A stretch of 32,096 nt of DNA from Planctomycetota bacterium. Lineage in GTDB: Bacteria; Planctomycetota; Phycisphaerae; WQYP01. Below, piece by piece: positions 21,416 through 31,100 of the stretch (within the stretch, counting starts at the first letter, position 1; each line of letters starts with the position of its first letter). The stretch covers positions 1-32,096 of the forward strand of contig JAJZJL010000051.1 in assembly GCA_021810145.1 (NCBI GenBank), written 5' to 3'. The position numbers and the translations under genes were made by a program. The notes under the pieces are model-generated. The model did no database searches. It had not been told where the DNA came from and saw only the letters and a list, made by a program, of their open reading frames with translations.

Positions 21416-23419
21416 ATGGCTACAAAATTAATGCGAAAATACAGCAAGCCCATGATGGCGGTTCTGGGCGTGCTTTTGATGGTGACGTTTCTGGTCGGCT
21501 ATTCTTATCAATCCGGAATGGGCGGTTCCGGTGATGCGTTTGTGCTGGGAAAACTTAACGGCCAGCCGCTGACCAAAGGCGCTCTCACACAGGCCCGTAT
21601 TGATATCCGCATTTTACGAAATTTGCCGGCCCTGGGAGAAATGGGGCTGTATCCAATGTGGCTCAGCCGGCACAGCGATACCCGTGCGGCGATTCAGTTT
21701 TATCTGCTGCTGCGGGAAGCGCGGGAGTCAGGATTTTTTCCCGATATCGGCGATATCAATCTGCTGGTGAAACAGAAAACTCTGCGCAAGCAGATCGGAG
21801 AATTGCTGGCGAATTCCAATTTTGCCCAACCCAATGTCGTCCAGGCCCTTGAAGATTTAACCACAATTGACCAATTGCAGGTATTTATCGGTGGTGCCTG
21901 CCGTCCCAGCTCTCCGCAATTGGCGCATTTCATCAGTGAACTTGGTACCTCGGTGCAAGTGCGCTACGCCCGGATGCGGGCTTCGGATACGGCCGGTTCC
22001 ATGCCGGCACCCGGAGCGGCCCAACTGCAAAGCCTGTTTGCCGCTTATCGCGCCACACTGCCCTGGAGCCAGGGAAGTCCCACTCCGCCGCCATTGATTA
22101 ACGGCCATCGCTATCCGTTCGGGTATCGTTATCCGGATCGCGTGAAGATTGAATTTTTAAAATTTGATCGTGCCACGGTGCTGGCAACGCTTAAGCCCAC
22201 CATTTCTGATATTCAAGCGGCGTATGCCTATTATCAGGCCCATCGCGACGATTTTGAAATCACACCCCCGGCTACCACAACCGCGCCGGCCAAAGCGGCC
22301 AAGACTCAATACAAAACGTTTGATCAGGTGCGGCAGAAACTCATCCGGCAGCAGCTTATCAAGCGAGTGGATCTGTTGTTCCGCCGCATGTTGAATCGGG
22401 CGAGGAACATTTCCGATAAGCCATGGAGCACGGTGGACGTGAACGGCTACCATAAAGCCATACCTGAATCACAATGGGTGCCATACGATAAACTGGCAGC
22501 GGATCTGGGTAAGCAATATGGTTACACGCCGGAAGTGGGGCGGTGGAATCATTGGCTCGATGCCGGCGCTCTGGGGAGTTTACGCGGCATTGGTGATGCC
22601 ACCACGGATCAGGCGGGTTTATCCCAGCCGTTGGGTTTAAGCGTACTGGCAATGAAGGTTCATGCCTTGAATCCGAATTCCAAAAATATCGGATTGCTGC
22701 TGCATTTGCAGGTCGGGTACAACGGCCCGGTGCTGACGGATACGCATGGTAATATGTATTTATATCGTGTTATTGCGGTCGACAAGGCGCACAACCCCGC
22801 AACGCTGGCCATGGTGCGTTCCGCCGTGGTACGTGATGCTCAATTGCTTGCGGCGTATCGTGCCGATAAACAAGATGGCGTGAAACTGGCCGCCGCGGCG
22901 GGGCAAATCGGTTTACCCGCGGCCGCGAAAAAATATCACCTGGCGGTATTGAGTCCGGCATCCTTCAAGGCATTGGAAAATCAGTTAGTTGGCATAACGC
23001 CGGATGGTCAGCCGCAATACGCTCTGGTTCCCGGGCATCTGCCGGGAGTACAGGTCCGCAGCGCCAAACTTATGGATGCGGCATTTTTACTGGCGCGCCA
23101 GGCTTTGTCCAAATCGAAAGTGACGGACGTGTCCATTAACCCCGCGGCGCCGAAAGGAAAAAGCGGCACCGGCGGGCAATCGGTCGCCAAGCTTGTGTTA
23201 ACGCATCCGTGCACCAGTGTGAACCTGGATTCAGAACTGGAAGTATTTGTGCTGCAATTGGCGGATGCCAAGCCCGTGCCGGTGAATATTCTGCATGACT
23301 CCACCAGCCTGACGGGAATTGGGCGGTATCTGATGGGCCATCTTAATGAAAGCCTGCTGCAACAGTGGTTCAGCTACAAGGCGGTAACCCGGCGCGTGGG
23401 TTTTGTGGCCAACAACTGA
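21416..23419 (+). CDS. Membrane-anchored SurA/PpiD-like chaperone protein
   Basis: Product of 667 residues with one N-terminal membrane helix (about 12-29, MMAVLGVLLMVTFLVGYSY) and a large periplasmic part, the layout of PpiD. The region after the helix contains a VLGKLNGQPLTKGALTQARI stretch, the typical xVNGxxIT start of SurA_N chaperone domains, followed by helices and a lysine/alanine-rich middle. I do not see an intact parvulin PPIase signature, so the protein may be a chaperone-like paralogue without isomerase activity. It may help fold outer-membrane or secreted proteins. An in-frame Met6 is an alternative start. The MFS gene follows after 9 bp, so the two are probably one operon behind the promoter near 21341. 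Confidence 0.7.
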   Translation: MATKLMRKYSKPMMAVLGVLLMVTFLVGYSYQSGMGGSGDAFVLGKLNGQPLTKGALTQARIDIRILRNLPALGEMGLYPMWLSRHSDTRAAIQFYLLLREARESGFFPDIGDINLLVKQKTLRKQIGELLANSNFAQPNVVQALEDLTTIDQLQVFIGGACRPSSPQLAHFISELGTSVQVRYARMRASDTAGSMPAPGAAQLQSLFAAYRATLPWSQGSPTPPPLINGHRYPFGYRYPDRVKIEFLKFDRATVLATLKPTISDIQAAYAYYQAHRDDFEITPPATTTAPAKAAKTQYKTFDQVRQKLIRQQLIKRVDLLFRRMLNRARNISDKPWSTVDVNGYHKAIPESQWVPYDKLAADLGKQYGYTPEVGRWNHWLDAGALGSLRGIGDATTDQAGLSQPLGLSVLAMKVHALNPNSKNIGLLLHLQVGYNGPVLTDTHGNMYLYRVIAVDKAHNPATLAMVRSAVVRDAQLLAAYRADKQDGVKLAAAAGQIGLPAAAKKYHLAVLSPASFKALENQLVGITPDGQPQYALVPGHLPGVQVRSAKLMDAAFLLARQALSKSKVTDVSINPAAPKGKSGTGGQSVAKLVLTHPCTSVNLDSELEVFVLQLADAKPVPVNILHDSTSLTGIGRYLMGHLNESLLQQWFSYKAVTRRVGFVANN

Positions 23420-23428
23420 GAACGCATC

Positions 23429-24784
23429 ATGAGTCGTATCGATAAACTATTCTGGGATACCATCCGCGGCCCAAAGCAATGGATATCACCGTGGTTCGCG
23501 GCATACACGTTGCTGGGGGCGGTGTCCTCCGGGCTTATTCCCATTATCCTTCCGCTGATGATGGTGCAGCTTCTCCCGCATGAGCTGGCCGCGGTTGGAT
23601 ACGTAATGGGTGCGTTTAACCTCGGTTCGCTGACTTCGCCGCTGTGGGGTAATCTGGCGGATCAAAAAAAAGCCTACCGCCTGGTATTTTGCGGTGGCCT
23701 GCTGCTGGAACTCACCGCCATGATCGTCTTCCCGCTGGCCGCCAATCTTGGCGCGTGGCTGATTCTGGCGCTGGTGATGGGAGCCGGCAGCGCGGCGGTA
23801 AGCACCTGTGCAACACTGTTAATTGTCGATTTTTATCCGCCCGCACAATGGACCAGCCGCATTGGCTGGCTGCAGACTTTCAATGGCGCCGGTCAGGTAA
23901 CCGGTCTGTTGCTGGCCGGGGCTTTTGTCGCGATTGGCTATCGCTTCGGGCTGTGGATGGGAGCCGGAATATTGGCGGCGGCCATTGGCGTTGGGTTGAT
24001 TTTTCTGCCGCGGTTGTCCAAGGAAGAGCCATCGGTTCGCAGTGCCGCTGAGGCTGTGATCGGTCTGGATTTTTACGCGCTGGCACGTTTCGCGCGGGTC
24101 GAACTGGTTGGTGGCGGAATGCTCAAGCATTTGCACCTGCTGAATATCGCCGGTCTCAAAAGCATTTCGCGATTGCTGCCTACGCGTTTTGGCCGATTTC
24201 TCATGTCCTGGTTCTTCGTCTTTCTGGGTGTGGCGGGATTTTTCGCCTATTTTCCAATTTTCCTCAAACAGAGTTTTGGCGTACTCCCGGCCACGACCTC
24301 GCTTACTTACGCCGTGGCGGCGGGCTGTGGAATTGCACTGTATAACTTATCAGGCGTCTGGGCACAGAGAATCGGTGCTCAAAAAATCTATTTCTTCGGG
24401 CGAATTCTCCGCTTCATGGGCTTTATATTGCTGCTTCTTCCGCTGCTGTTTCGGAAAATTCCCGGCGATAACCTTATGGCTTTACTGGGATTCGCGGTAG
24501 TGGTTTTGGCGTGGCCCATCCTCAGCGTTACCGGAACCGAGCTGACTTCCGAATTAAGTCCGATCAGTCAAGGGGCGGCACAAGGGCTAAACAATGCCGC
24601 CAATGGCGTCGGAACGGTTGCAGGAACGTATCTCGCCGGCTGGTTGGTACATCTCGTGGGATATGAGTGCATTCCCGTTATGGCTCTGATCGGCCTGGCA
24701 ATATCCATTCTGGTGGATACGTCCTTTCATTCCGCCCGCTCGGTGGCGAAGCAGGCTCCGGCAATTTCTCCGGCCAACGGTTAA
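23429..24784 (+). CDS. Major facilitator superfamily (MFS) transporter
   Basis: Inner-membrane secondary transporter of 451 residues with about 12 hydrophobic helices in two halves. Motif A is recognisable in the first loop, GNLADQKKAYRLVF (family consensus GxLaDrxGrk). The two halves are separated by a cytoplasmic linker of about 60 residues (SKEEPSVRSAAEAVI to RLLPTRF). The C-terminus is short and hydrophilic. The substrate cannot be told from the sequence. It follows the PpiD-like gene by 9 bp and ends before a converging aldose epimerase gene. There is no obvious fusion or damage. Confidence 0.88.
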   Translation: MSRIDKLFWDTIRGPKQWISPWFAAYTLLGAVSSGLIPIILPLMMVQLLPHELAAVGYVMGAFNLGSLTSPLWGNLADQKKAYRLVFCGGLLLELTAMIVFPLAANLGAWLILALVMGAGSAAVSTCATLLIVDFYPPAQWTSRIGWLQTFNGAGQVTGLLLAGAFVAIGYRFGLWMGAGILAAAIGVGLIFLPRLSKEEPSVRSAAEAVIGLDFYALARFARVELVGGGMLKHLHLLNIAGLKSISRLLPTRFGRFLMSWFFVFLGVAGFFAYFPIFLKQSFGVLPATTSLTYAVAAGCGIALYNLSGVWAQRIGAQKIYFFGRILRFMGFILLLLPLLFRKIPGDNLMALLGFAVVVLAWPILSVTGTELTSELSPISQGAAQGLNNAANGVGTVAGTYLAGWLVHLVGYECIPVMALIGLAISILVDTSFHSARSVAKQAPAISPANG

Positions 24785-24915
24785 CCAAATCGGTTCCGCA
24801 TCATCATTTGATCATTTCGCGCATGCAGTGACGATACCCGGTCAATGGTCATTGCCTGTTGCCGGTATCGCCCGGCAACATCACGCATGACAACTCAAGG
24901 GATGTTGCAAAAAAA

Positions 24916-24943
24916 AAGCCGATCGGGATTTCCCGATCGGCTT
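24916..24943 (-). terminator. Rho-independent terminator of the aldose epimerase gene
   Basis: A perfect 12-bp stem AAGCCGATCGGG/CCCGATCGGCTT around a 4-nt loop (ATTT). On the minus strand it is followed by a T run (A run 24909-24917), 35 bp past the epimerase stop. On the plus strand the tail is A-rich, so it would only weakly terminate the MFS transcript. Confidence 0.85.
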
Positions 24944-24977
24944 AAAAACGCTTTTTCAGTGTAACCGCCAGCCGCGA

Positions 24978-26201
24978 TCACATCGTGCTGAATTTGTATA
25001 CCGTTCGCTGGAAATAAGCTTCTCCCGGATTCAAAACGGTCGACGGAAAATTAGGCTGATTGGGAGAATTCGGATAATGCTGTGTTTCCAGCGTAATGGC
25101 CCCGTGATACGGATAATGACCGCCGATGCCCTTTATTTTGCCATTCAGGAAATTGCCGGTGTAAACCTGAATGCCCGGTTGCGTGGTATAGCAATCCAGC
25201 ACCCGTCCCGTCTTGCCTTCCTGAATGCGGGCCGCGAATGCCAGTTTGGTTTCATCCTGATTGTTCAGGCACCAGTTCATATCATAGCCGTAGGGAACTT
25301 CATCAAACGCAATGTTCGATTTTCCGTGATACGCGGGCTTCAAGCGAGTGGACAACAGCACCGGCTTGCGGAAATCATAGGGTGTGCCGGCAACCGGGGC
25401 GATCTGCCCGGTCGGGATCAGAACATCGTTAACCGGGGTATAATGATCGGCATTAATGGTGACAACGTGATCCAGAACGTGCGTTCCGGGCTTATTCAAG
25501 TTGAAGTAGGCATGGTTGCACATGTTAATAACGGTTGGTGCATTCGCATTGGCGCGGAAGTGAACATGCAACTCGTTCTTTTCATTAAGCGTATACGTGG
25601 CCGCCACTTCCATATCAGCGGGGAAGCCATTTTCCATCGCCGGGCTGAAAAGATTAAAACGCACGCCCGGGGCGCCAAGTTCCGTAACTTCCGTTGCGGT
25701 CCAGACTTTTTGATCCCATGAATGCGGCCCGCCGTGCAGGGTGTTGGGATAGGGTGAATCATTGATCGGCAAATGATAGGTCACGCCGTTAAGGGTGAAT
25801 TTACCATTGGCAATGCGGTTGGCATAGCGGCCGATGGTGGCACCGAAATAGGGATCCATCGCATGATGCGTGGCATACGAGGGAAGGTTGTCAAAACCGA
25901 GAATAACATCGCCCGGCGTGCCGTTGCGATCCGCCGCCTGAATGCGCTGCAGTCGAGCACCGTAGGTAATTAACTGCACAATCATCCCATTGGAATTCGT
26001 CAGCGTGTACTGATACACCTTCTGACCATCCGGCAGCGTGCCGAACAGCGCTTTGTACATCGCGCTTTTCCGGGGCAGGCTGCTGACATCCGTTCCGGAC
26101 ATGCTCTTGCAGCCGGTCATTGCCCACGCGGCGGCTACGCCGGAAGCGGCCAGAAACGAACGTCGGGAGAGCTTTCGCACACTCTTGGATTGCTGTGGCA
26201 T
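24978..26201 (-). CDS. Exported aldose 1-epimerase (GalM family)
   Basis: Interconverts alpha and beta anomers of hexoses such as galactose. The 407-residue product starts with a Tat-type signal (LSRRSFLAASGVAAAWAMTG, twin Arg then hydrophobic core) ending in a lipobox-like MTGC, so it is likely exported folded and perhaps lipid-anchored. GalM hallmarks follow: the NTLHGGPHSWDQKVW block, the catalytic His in NHAYFNLN, and the catalytic Glu in ITLETQHYPNSPNQPNFPST (near the C-terminus), plus a PYDFRKP block. Length beyond the usual 340 is explained by the signal. ATG 26201 has GGAGG 8 nt upstream and is preferred over 26234. It stands alone. Confidence 0.93.
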   Translation of the reverse strand: MPQQSKSVRKLSRRSFLAASGVAAAWAMTGCKSMSGTDVSSLPRKSAMYKALFGTLPDGQKVYQYTLTNSNGMIVQLITYGARLQRIQAADRNGTPGDVILGFDNLPSYATHHAMDPYFGATIGRYANRIANGKFTLNGVTYHLPINDSPYPNTLHGGPHSWDQKVWTATEVTELGAPGVRFNLFSPAMENGFPADMEVAATYTLNEKNELHVHFRANANAPTVINMCNHAYFNLNKPGTHVLDHVVTINADHYTPVNDVLIPTGQIAPVAGTPYDFRKPVLLSTRLKPAYHGKSNIAFDEVPYGYDMNWCLNNQDETKLAFAARIQEGKTGRVLDCYTTQPGIQVYTGNFLNGKIKGIGGHYPYHGAITLETQHYPNSPNQPNFPSTVLNPGEAYFQRTVYKFSTM

Positions 26202-26574
26202 CGGTTGATACCTCCGTATATGAAACATAAACAAATACCAATAGCGGGAAATATATGCCGCCGATTGAAATTCAGCAAGCCTCCGACTTCCGCCACACCA
26301 TTTTTATCCTCCGTGCCGCCGCTCGGCTTCCAACTCGTCCGGCCTGAAACGCCACAGCCTGTAATGATCCAGATCGGAAATATGCCGCAATGCAATCCCA
26401 GCTCAAACCGCACCGGCCCGCGATACCGGGGAACGCCGCAAGGCAAAGGCGCGTTATACCCTGACGGTGTTGATCGGTTCTCAGCCGCAATGTGTCGCGT
26501 GCGGCTTGGAGAGCGATGCACATGGTGGTAAGCTATCAATGCTTGATTAGTCGGCATGCACGGAGACGAATCCT
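26202..26574. other. Divergent intergenic region before the WXG100/FtsK locus
   Basis: About 370 bp without a credible gene. A weak promoter-like pair precedes the first WXG100-like gene: TTGGAG about 30 bp upstream of a short inverted repeat, a 17-bp spacer, then TAAGCT. An ATCAA/TTGAT inverted repeat lies at 26535-26547. GGAG lies about 9 nt before ATG 26575. Nothing else is recognisable. Confidence 0.4.
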
Positions 26575-26847
26575 ATGGCCAAAGCAAGTGTTGATCCGGC
26601 GGAGTTGCGTCGATTTGCCCAGGGGCTTATACAGTTTAACAATGACCTTCAGGGGCTTATGTCCGCATTGAATTCCCGCATGAGGTCGCTGGAATCAACC
26701 TGGCGGGATCAGGAACAGCAGAAATTTGCCGAAACCTTTGATCAAGCCGCCCAGTCGCTGGGACGATTTATGGAAGTTTCAACGGAGCACGCCAAGGTGC
26801 TTATGAAAAAAGCCCAGCACATCGAAAAATATCTTAACGAGCGGTAG
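26575..26847 (+). CDS. WXG100-like small helical protein
   Basis: Product of 90 residues predicted as a helix-turn-helix hairpin of the WXG100 (ESAT-6/CFP-10) class, typically a secreted dimer or adaptor of type VII secretion. The turn carries W-R-D instead of W-x-G (STWRDQEQQKFAETFDQAAQ); after the Trp the aromatic residues lie at +8 (Phe) and +12 (Phe). Both helices are amphipathic and length is typical (about 100). No signal peptide or membrane helix is present. A C-terminal YxxxD/E signal is only loosely present: YLNER at the end. It is first in a four-gene plus-strand block, 9 bp before the coiled-coil gene. Confidence 0.82.
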   Translation: MAKASVDPAELRRFAQGLIQFNNDLQGLMSALNSRMRSLESTWRDQEQQKFAETFDQAAQSLGRFMEVSTEHAKVLMKKAQHIEKYLNER

Positions 26848-26856
26848 GAATGTATT

Positions 26857-27870
26857 ATGGCCGAAAGCGCTCGCGTTGAATCTTTGGAGATGCTGACCGG
26901 CTTTCAGGCGGTGCTGTGGAAATTTCAGGCCGCCGCCAATGCCGCACTGGAAGATGCGGACTCCGAACTGCGGCGCACCATGATGTGGCTGGAAATAGAA
27001 CAGGACAATTTCTGGAAAGATCAGATTCGCAAACGCCATGCCGCCGTTGAGCGGGCCAAGGAAGCGGTGCGAATGAAAAAACTTTTCAGAGATCATTCCG
27101 GCCGCCCCCAATCCGCGGTGGAAGAACAGAAGGAATTGCAGCGGGCCATGGTGCGTCTGGCGGAGGCGGAACAAAAGCTGGCCAACGTTCGGCGCTGGGT
27201 ACGGGCGCTGCAGAAAGAAGTGGAGTTGTATAAAGGTTCGGTGCAACGTCTGGCCACAAGTGTGGAGTCTCTGGTGCCCGCGGGTGTGGCACATCTGGAC
27301 CGCCTGGTGGCGGAACTGCAGGCGTATGCGGCTATCGCAACACAATCCGCGGCCGGCGGCGAAACGGCCGGGGCGTTTGCTTCTGCTTCCGCTCCCGGCG
27401 ATGCGGCGATGTCGCGTGGAACGTCTTCACAGGAGGTGTCTCCCGCGGATATCACTGAAGGCCAGCCGGTTCTGCCGGACGCCGAAGCGCGCCGTAACGC
27501 CACAGCACTGGCGCATTGGCCGGTGCCTGCCCCGAAATTCAGCGAAGCGCAGATGCTGATACTTTCCCGGATTATCTCCGATGTTCAGGCTCCGGATCCA
27601 GCCGCAAAAGTAACGCTGGGACAGCCAGCCGATCCCGCCCAGTCATTGCTTCTGCGGCGGCTTGAGCCGCAATCCACGCTGGACAGCGGCTGGTGCGCTG
27701 TGCCCCTGGGCGGATCGGCGGTGCAGTGGCAATGCATGACGGTTGCCGAAATTTTGCGCGAAAATGAGATTTGGCTTAATATCCTGAAACTTCCCGCGGG
27801 CTTTTCGGTTATATTGAATACCGATGGACGGGTGAAGTTGCAGGACCCGCAAGGGCGGGATGTGGCGTAG
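26857..27870 (+). CDS. Coiled-coil protein of the WXG100/FtsK locus
   Basis: Product of 337 residues, function unknown, no signal peptide or membrane helix. Residues about 1-150 are almost wholly helical and charged, with heptad-like spacing (RKRHAAVERAKEAVRMKKLF and RLAEAEQKLANVRRWVRALQ), suggesting a long coiled coil. An Ala/Ser/Gly-rich linker follows (about 165-220). The C-terminus is compact and ordered: VAEILRENEIWLNILKLPAG, then FSVILNTDGRVKLQDPQG. It lies between the two WXG100-like genes, 9 bp after the first, and is likely in the same operon. It could be a scaffold or a cargo/adaptor for the FtsK-type ATPase; that is inference. Confidence 0.72.
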   Translation: MAESARVESLEMLTGFQAVLWKFQAAANAALEDADSELRRTMMWLEIEQDNFWKDQIRKRHAAVERAKEAVRMKKLFRDHSGRPQSAVEEQKELQRAMVRLAEAEQKLANVRRWVRALQKEVELYKGSVQRLATSVESLVPAGVAHLDRLVAELQAYAAIATQSAAGGETAGAFASASAPGDAAMSRGTSSQEVSPADITEGQPVLPDAEARRNATALAHWPVPAPKFSEAQMLILSRIISDVQAPDPAAKVTLGQPADPAQSLLLRRLEPQSTLDSGWCAVPLGGSAVQWQCMTVAEILRENEIWLNILKLPAGFSVILNTDGRVKLQDPQGRDVA

Positions 27871-27938
27871 ATGCGGTCATGAGCGTTTTCCAGCCGCTGG
27901 TGGTTAATACCCGATGCTTTAAATAAGGCGGACCGTCG

Positions 27939-28151
27939 ATGGGCGTTTATGAAGGGCGTGGACAATTGGCCAAGGCGTTTAATCACCTTCAACTTAACTG
28001 GGAAGAAGTGAAGGTCGGATGGAACGACGCCGCCAGCGCCCGCTTTGAGAAGAAATACCTTGAGCCGCTGGGAACGGACCTGCATGCGGCTGCCAATGCC
28101 ATGGAGCACATTGCCATGGTGCTTACGCAGGTGCGGCGCGATTGTCAGTAA
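27939..28151 (+). CDS. Second, shorter WXG100-like protein
   Basis: Product of 70 residues forming a probable helical hairpin. Its turn, VGWNDAASARFEKKYLEPLG, aligns without gaps with the first WXG100-like protein: Trp, Asp at +2, basic residue at +7, Phe at +8, aromatic at +12 (W-x-D-x4-[KR]-F-x3-[FY]). It is about 30 residues shorter, mainly before the Trp. AAGGCGG lies about 10 nt before the ATG. It lies 68 bp after the coiled-coil gene and 24 bp before the ATPase gene. The shared pattern suggests a heterodimer partner or a paralogue. Confidence 0.78.
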   Translation: MGVYEGRGQLAKAFNHLQLNWEEVKVGWNDAASARFEKKYLEPLGTDLHAAANAMEHIAMVLTQVRRDCQ

Positions 28152-28175
28152 CCCGGTGGTAAGGCTGAATAAATA

Positions 28176-31100
28176 ATGAGTCAACTACAACAGCAGCGTG
28201 ATCCAACTTTGCCGGCAACGCAAGCTCAGGGCGCGTCGGTCAGCCAGCGCGATGCGCAAAAAGCCGTTTTGCGCGACCTGATGACCCTGGCCGCGCAGTG
28301 CGCCGCCAGTGAAGACCAGATCGAACGTCAATTTCGGCTCGCCAATGATCAGGCCAGAAAAGATCTGGATATCAAGCACACGGAAATCGAAAATCAGTTC
28401 GCGTTGCGGCTGGAAAAGCAAACCGCGGATCGTCAACAGGCGCTGGAAAAAATCGCTGCGGAATATGAATCCCGCATGGCGCAATGCACCGAAGAATATA
28501 CGCAGGCGCAGGCACGCATCAAATGGGAACACAACGAATCTGAACGAAAAGTCCGCAATCAGGTTGAGGAGGCCAAGTGGCTCGCTGAAGGCGAAGTGGA
28601 AACCGCCCGAAACCAGATTCGCGCTGAAGATGAAGAACTGTCCAAAGTGTTCCATGAACATGAACAGGCTCTGGCAACCGTGGCTCAATCCGCCGCGGCA
28701 TTAATCGCCCGATGCTTCCGCCGCCCGCCGGTGCAACAGTCTGAAGATTATGCCGCACAACTCGCCGGGCAGGATATGCGCGCCGCCATGACCGGGCAAT
28801 TGGAAGCGGCGGAAAAATCGCTGACACAGCTGCGCCGGCTGATCTTGCCCCGTCTGGTCTTTGGCGCTGCGCCCTGGATATTTCTGATTTTGCTCTGTGC
28901 CGCCGCGGCGGGAATCGCATACGGTTTAACCGGGGCAGATCCGGTAAAGGTCAATATCATCGCCATGGCGGCGGGGGGGACGCTGGTTGGTGCGGTAGTC
29001 CTGGGCCTTATTTTGCGGGCGCTGGCCCGGTCGAAAGTAATTGCCGTGTATCAGCCATTAACCCGTGCCATTGAACTGGCGCGGCAGGCCGCCAAAGAAC
29101 ATGCTGATAATGTGGCCAAGCGTCATGAGGCGCACTATGCCGATACACGCGCCAAAGCGTTACGGGAACTGCAGGAACTCAAGCAGAAGGCCGCGGCAGC
29201 GGCGCAGAATATTGAAGCCAGGCGCAGCAGCCAGCGTCAGGAAGCGCAGCGCCAGTTTGACTTCGGCAAGACCGAAATTGATTCTCAGCGCACCGCTGCA
29301 ACCGCGGCCGTACAGCAGCAAAGCGATTCACTGACTGATGCCTCCGAGAGGCAGCGGCAGGCGGATATTCAGGCGGCCCGGGAACAATATGACCAGACGC
29401 TGGAAAAAAATCGCAGTCAATATGATCAAGCCATGCTGGCGCTGAAAAACCGCCTGAAAAACGGCTTGGACCACATGCGGGCACCGGTTCCTGAAGAAAA
29501 AGCAACGGCCGATATAGCGGTTAAGGAAAACGGCAAAGCTTCAATCCCGCACGCATGGGAAAACTGGACCGCGTCAAAAACATTCCCGAAAGTCATCCGA
29601 TTTGGCGAATTTATTGTTGAACTTAAGCGGGCGGTTGCGGCGGGCGGTAACGGCAACATGGTGAAGTTGCAGTTTCCGGCGGCGTTTACCGTGCCGGCAA
29701 CACTGGAATTTCCGTTCGGCGCGTCCATGCTGGTGCGCTATGATCGTACCGGGCGGGCCAGAGCATTAAGCATGATTCAAAGCGTCATGATGAGCATTCT
29801 TACCCAACTGCCGCCGGGCCGGGCAAGATTCACCATCATCGATCCCGTAGGACTGGGCCAGAATTTTGCCGGGTTTATGCGGTTGGCTGATCATGATGAA
29901 GCACTGGTGGGGGGGAGAATCTGGACCCGCCCGGAGCAAATTGAACAACGGCTGTCCGACCTTACGGAACACATGGAAACCGTGATTCAGAAGTATTTGC
30001 GCAATGAATTTGCCACCATTGATGATTACAACGCTCAAGCCGGTGAATTGGCTGAACCCTATCGCTTTGTTGTTATCGCCGATTTCCCCACCGGCTTTGA
30101 ACGCGATTCGCTCCGCCGGCTCGCCAGCATTGCCGCCACCGGCGCGCGATGCGGTGTGTATCTGCTGGCGGCGGGAGATTTGCAGATTCCCGCGGCCTCG
30201 GCGGCACAGATGGACGATATTGCGTCGCACTGTGTCAATCTTGTGCAGAAGGAAGAAGTATTCTCGTGGAAGGATGACGTGTTCGGCCAGTTTCCCCTGG
30301 CCCTTGATGAGCCGCCGTCCGAAGAAGTCTTTACCCCACTGTTGGATAAAATAGGTAAAGCCGCCAAAGCCAGTCAGAATGTGGAAGTTTCATTTGATGC
30401 CATCGCGCCATCGGGTGAGGAATTCTGGACACTCGACAGCTCGGACGGCCTGGCCGTCCCCATCGGCCGCATGGGCGCAACGCGATTACAGATGTTGCGC
30501 CTGGGAAAGGCCATGGCACAGCACGGTTTGCTGGCCGGCAAAACCGGCTCGGGAAAATCAACGCTCCTGCATGCGATTATCACCAATCTCGCCATGTGGT
30601 ATTCCCCGGATCAAATTGAGTTGTATCTTATTGACTTCAAAAAGGGTGTGGAATTCAAAACCTACGCCACGCATCATCTGCCTCATGCGCGAGCCATCGC
30701 CGTGGAAAGTGACCGTGAATTCGGCTTAAGTGTGCTGGAACGTCTGGATGTGGAGTTGGCCCGGCGCGGCGAATTGTTCCGCAAGGCCGGAGTGCAGGAT
30801 ATGCCCGCCTATCGCCGCAGTCCCGGAGCACCATCGCTGCCGCGAACGCTGCTGGTTATCGATGAATTTCAGGAATTTTTCTCGGAAGATGACAAGCTGG
30901 CCCAACAGGCGGGATTGCTGATGGACCGGCTGGTGCGGCAGGGCCGCGCATTTGGTATTCATCTGCTGCTGGGATCGCAGACCATCGGCGGCACATCCGG
31001 TTTGGCCCGCAGCACCATTGGACAAATGGCCGTGCGCATCGCATTGCAGGTCAGTGAAGCGGATTCGCAGATTATTCTTGGAGATAACAACTCCGCGGCA

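Noticed and set aside
26135-26557. Minus-strand frame upstream of the aldose epimerase
   Set aside because: It overlaps the epimerase start and promoter region, lacks a ribosome binding site and has no motif.
27880-27927. 15-codon frame between the coiled-coil gene and second WXG100-like gene
   Set aside because: Too short, without a ribosome binding site or recognisable content.
28185-28688. Minus-strand frame opposite the ATPase N-terminal coiled coil
   Set aside because: Its Phe/Leu-rich translation is the expected mirror of Glu/Lys/Gln-rich coiled-coil codons.
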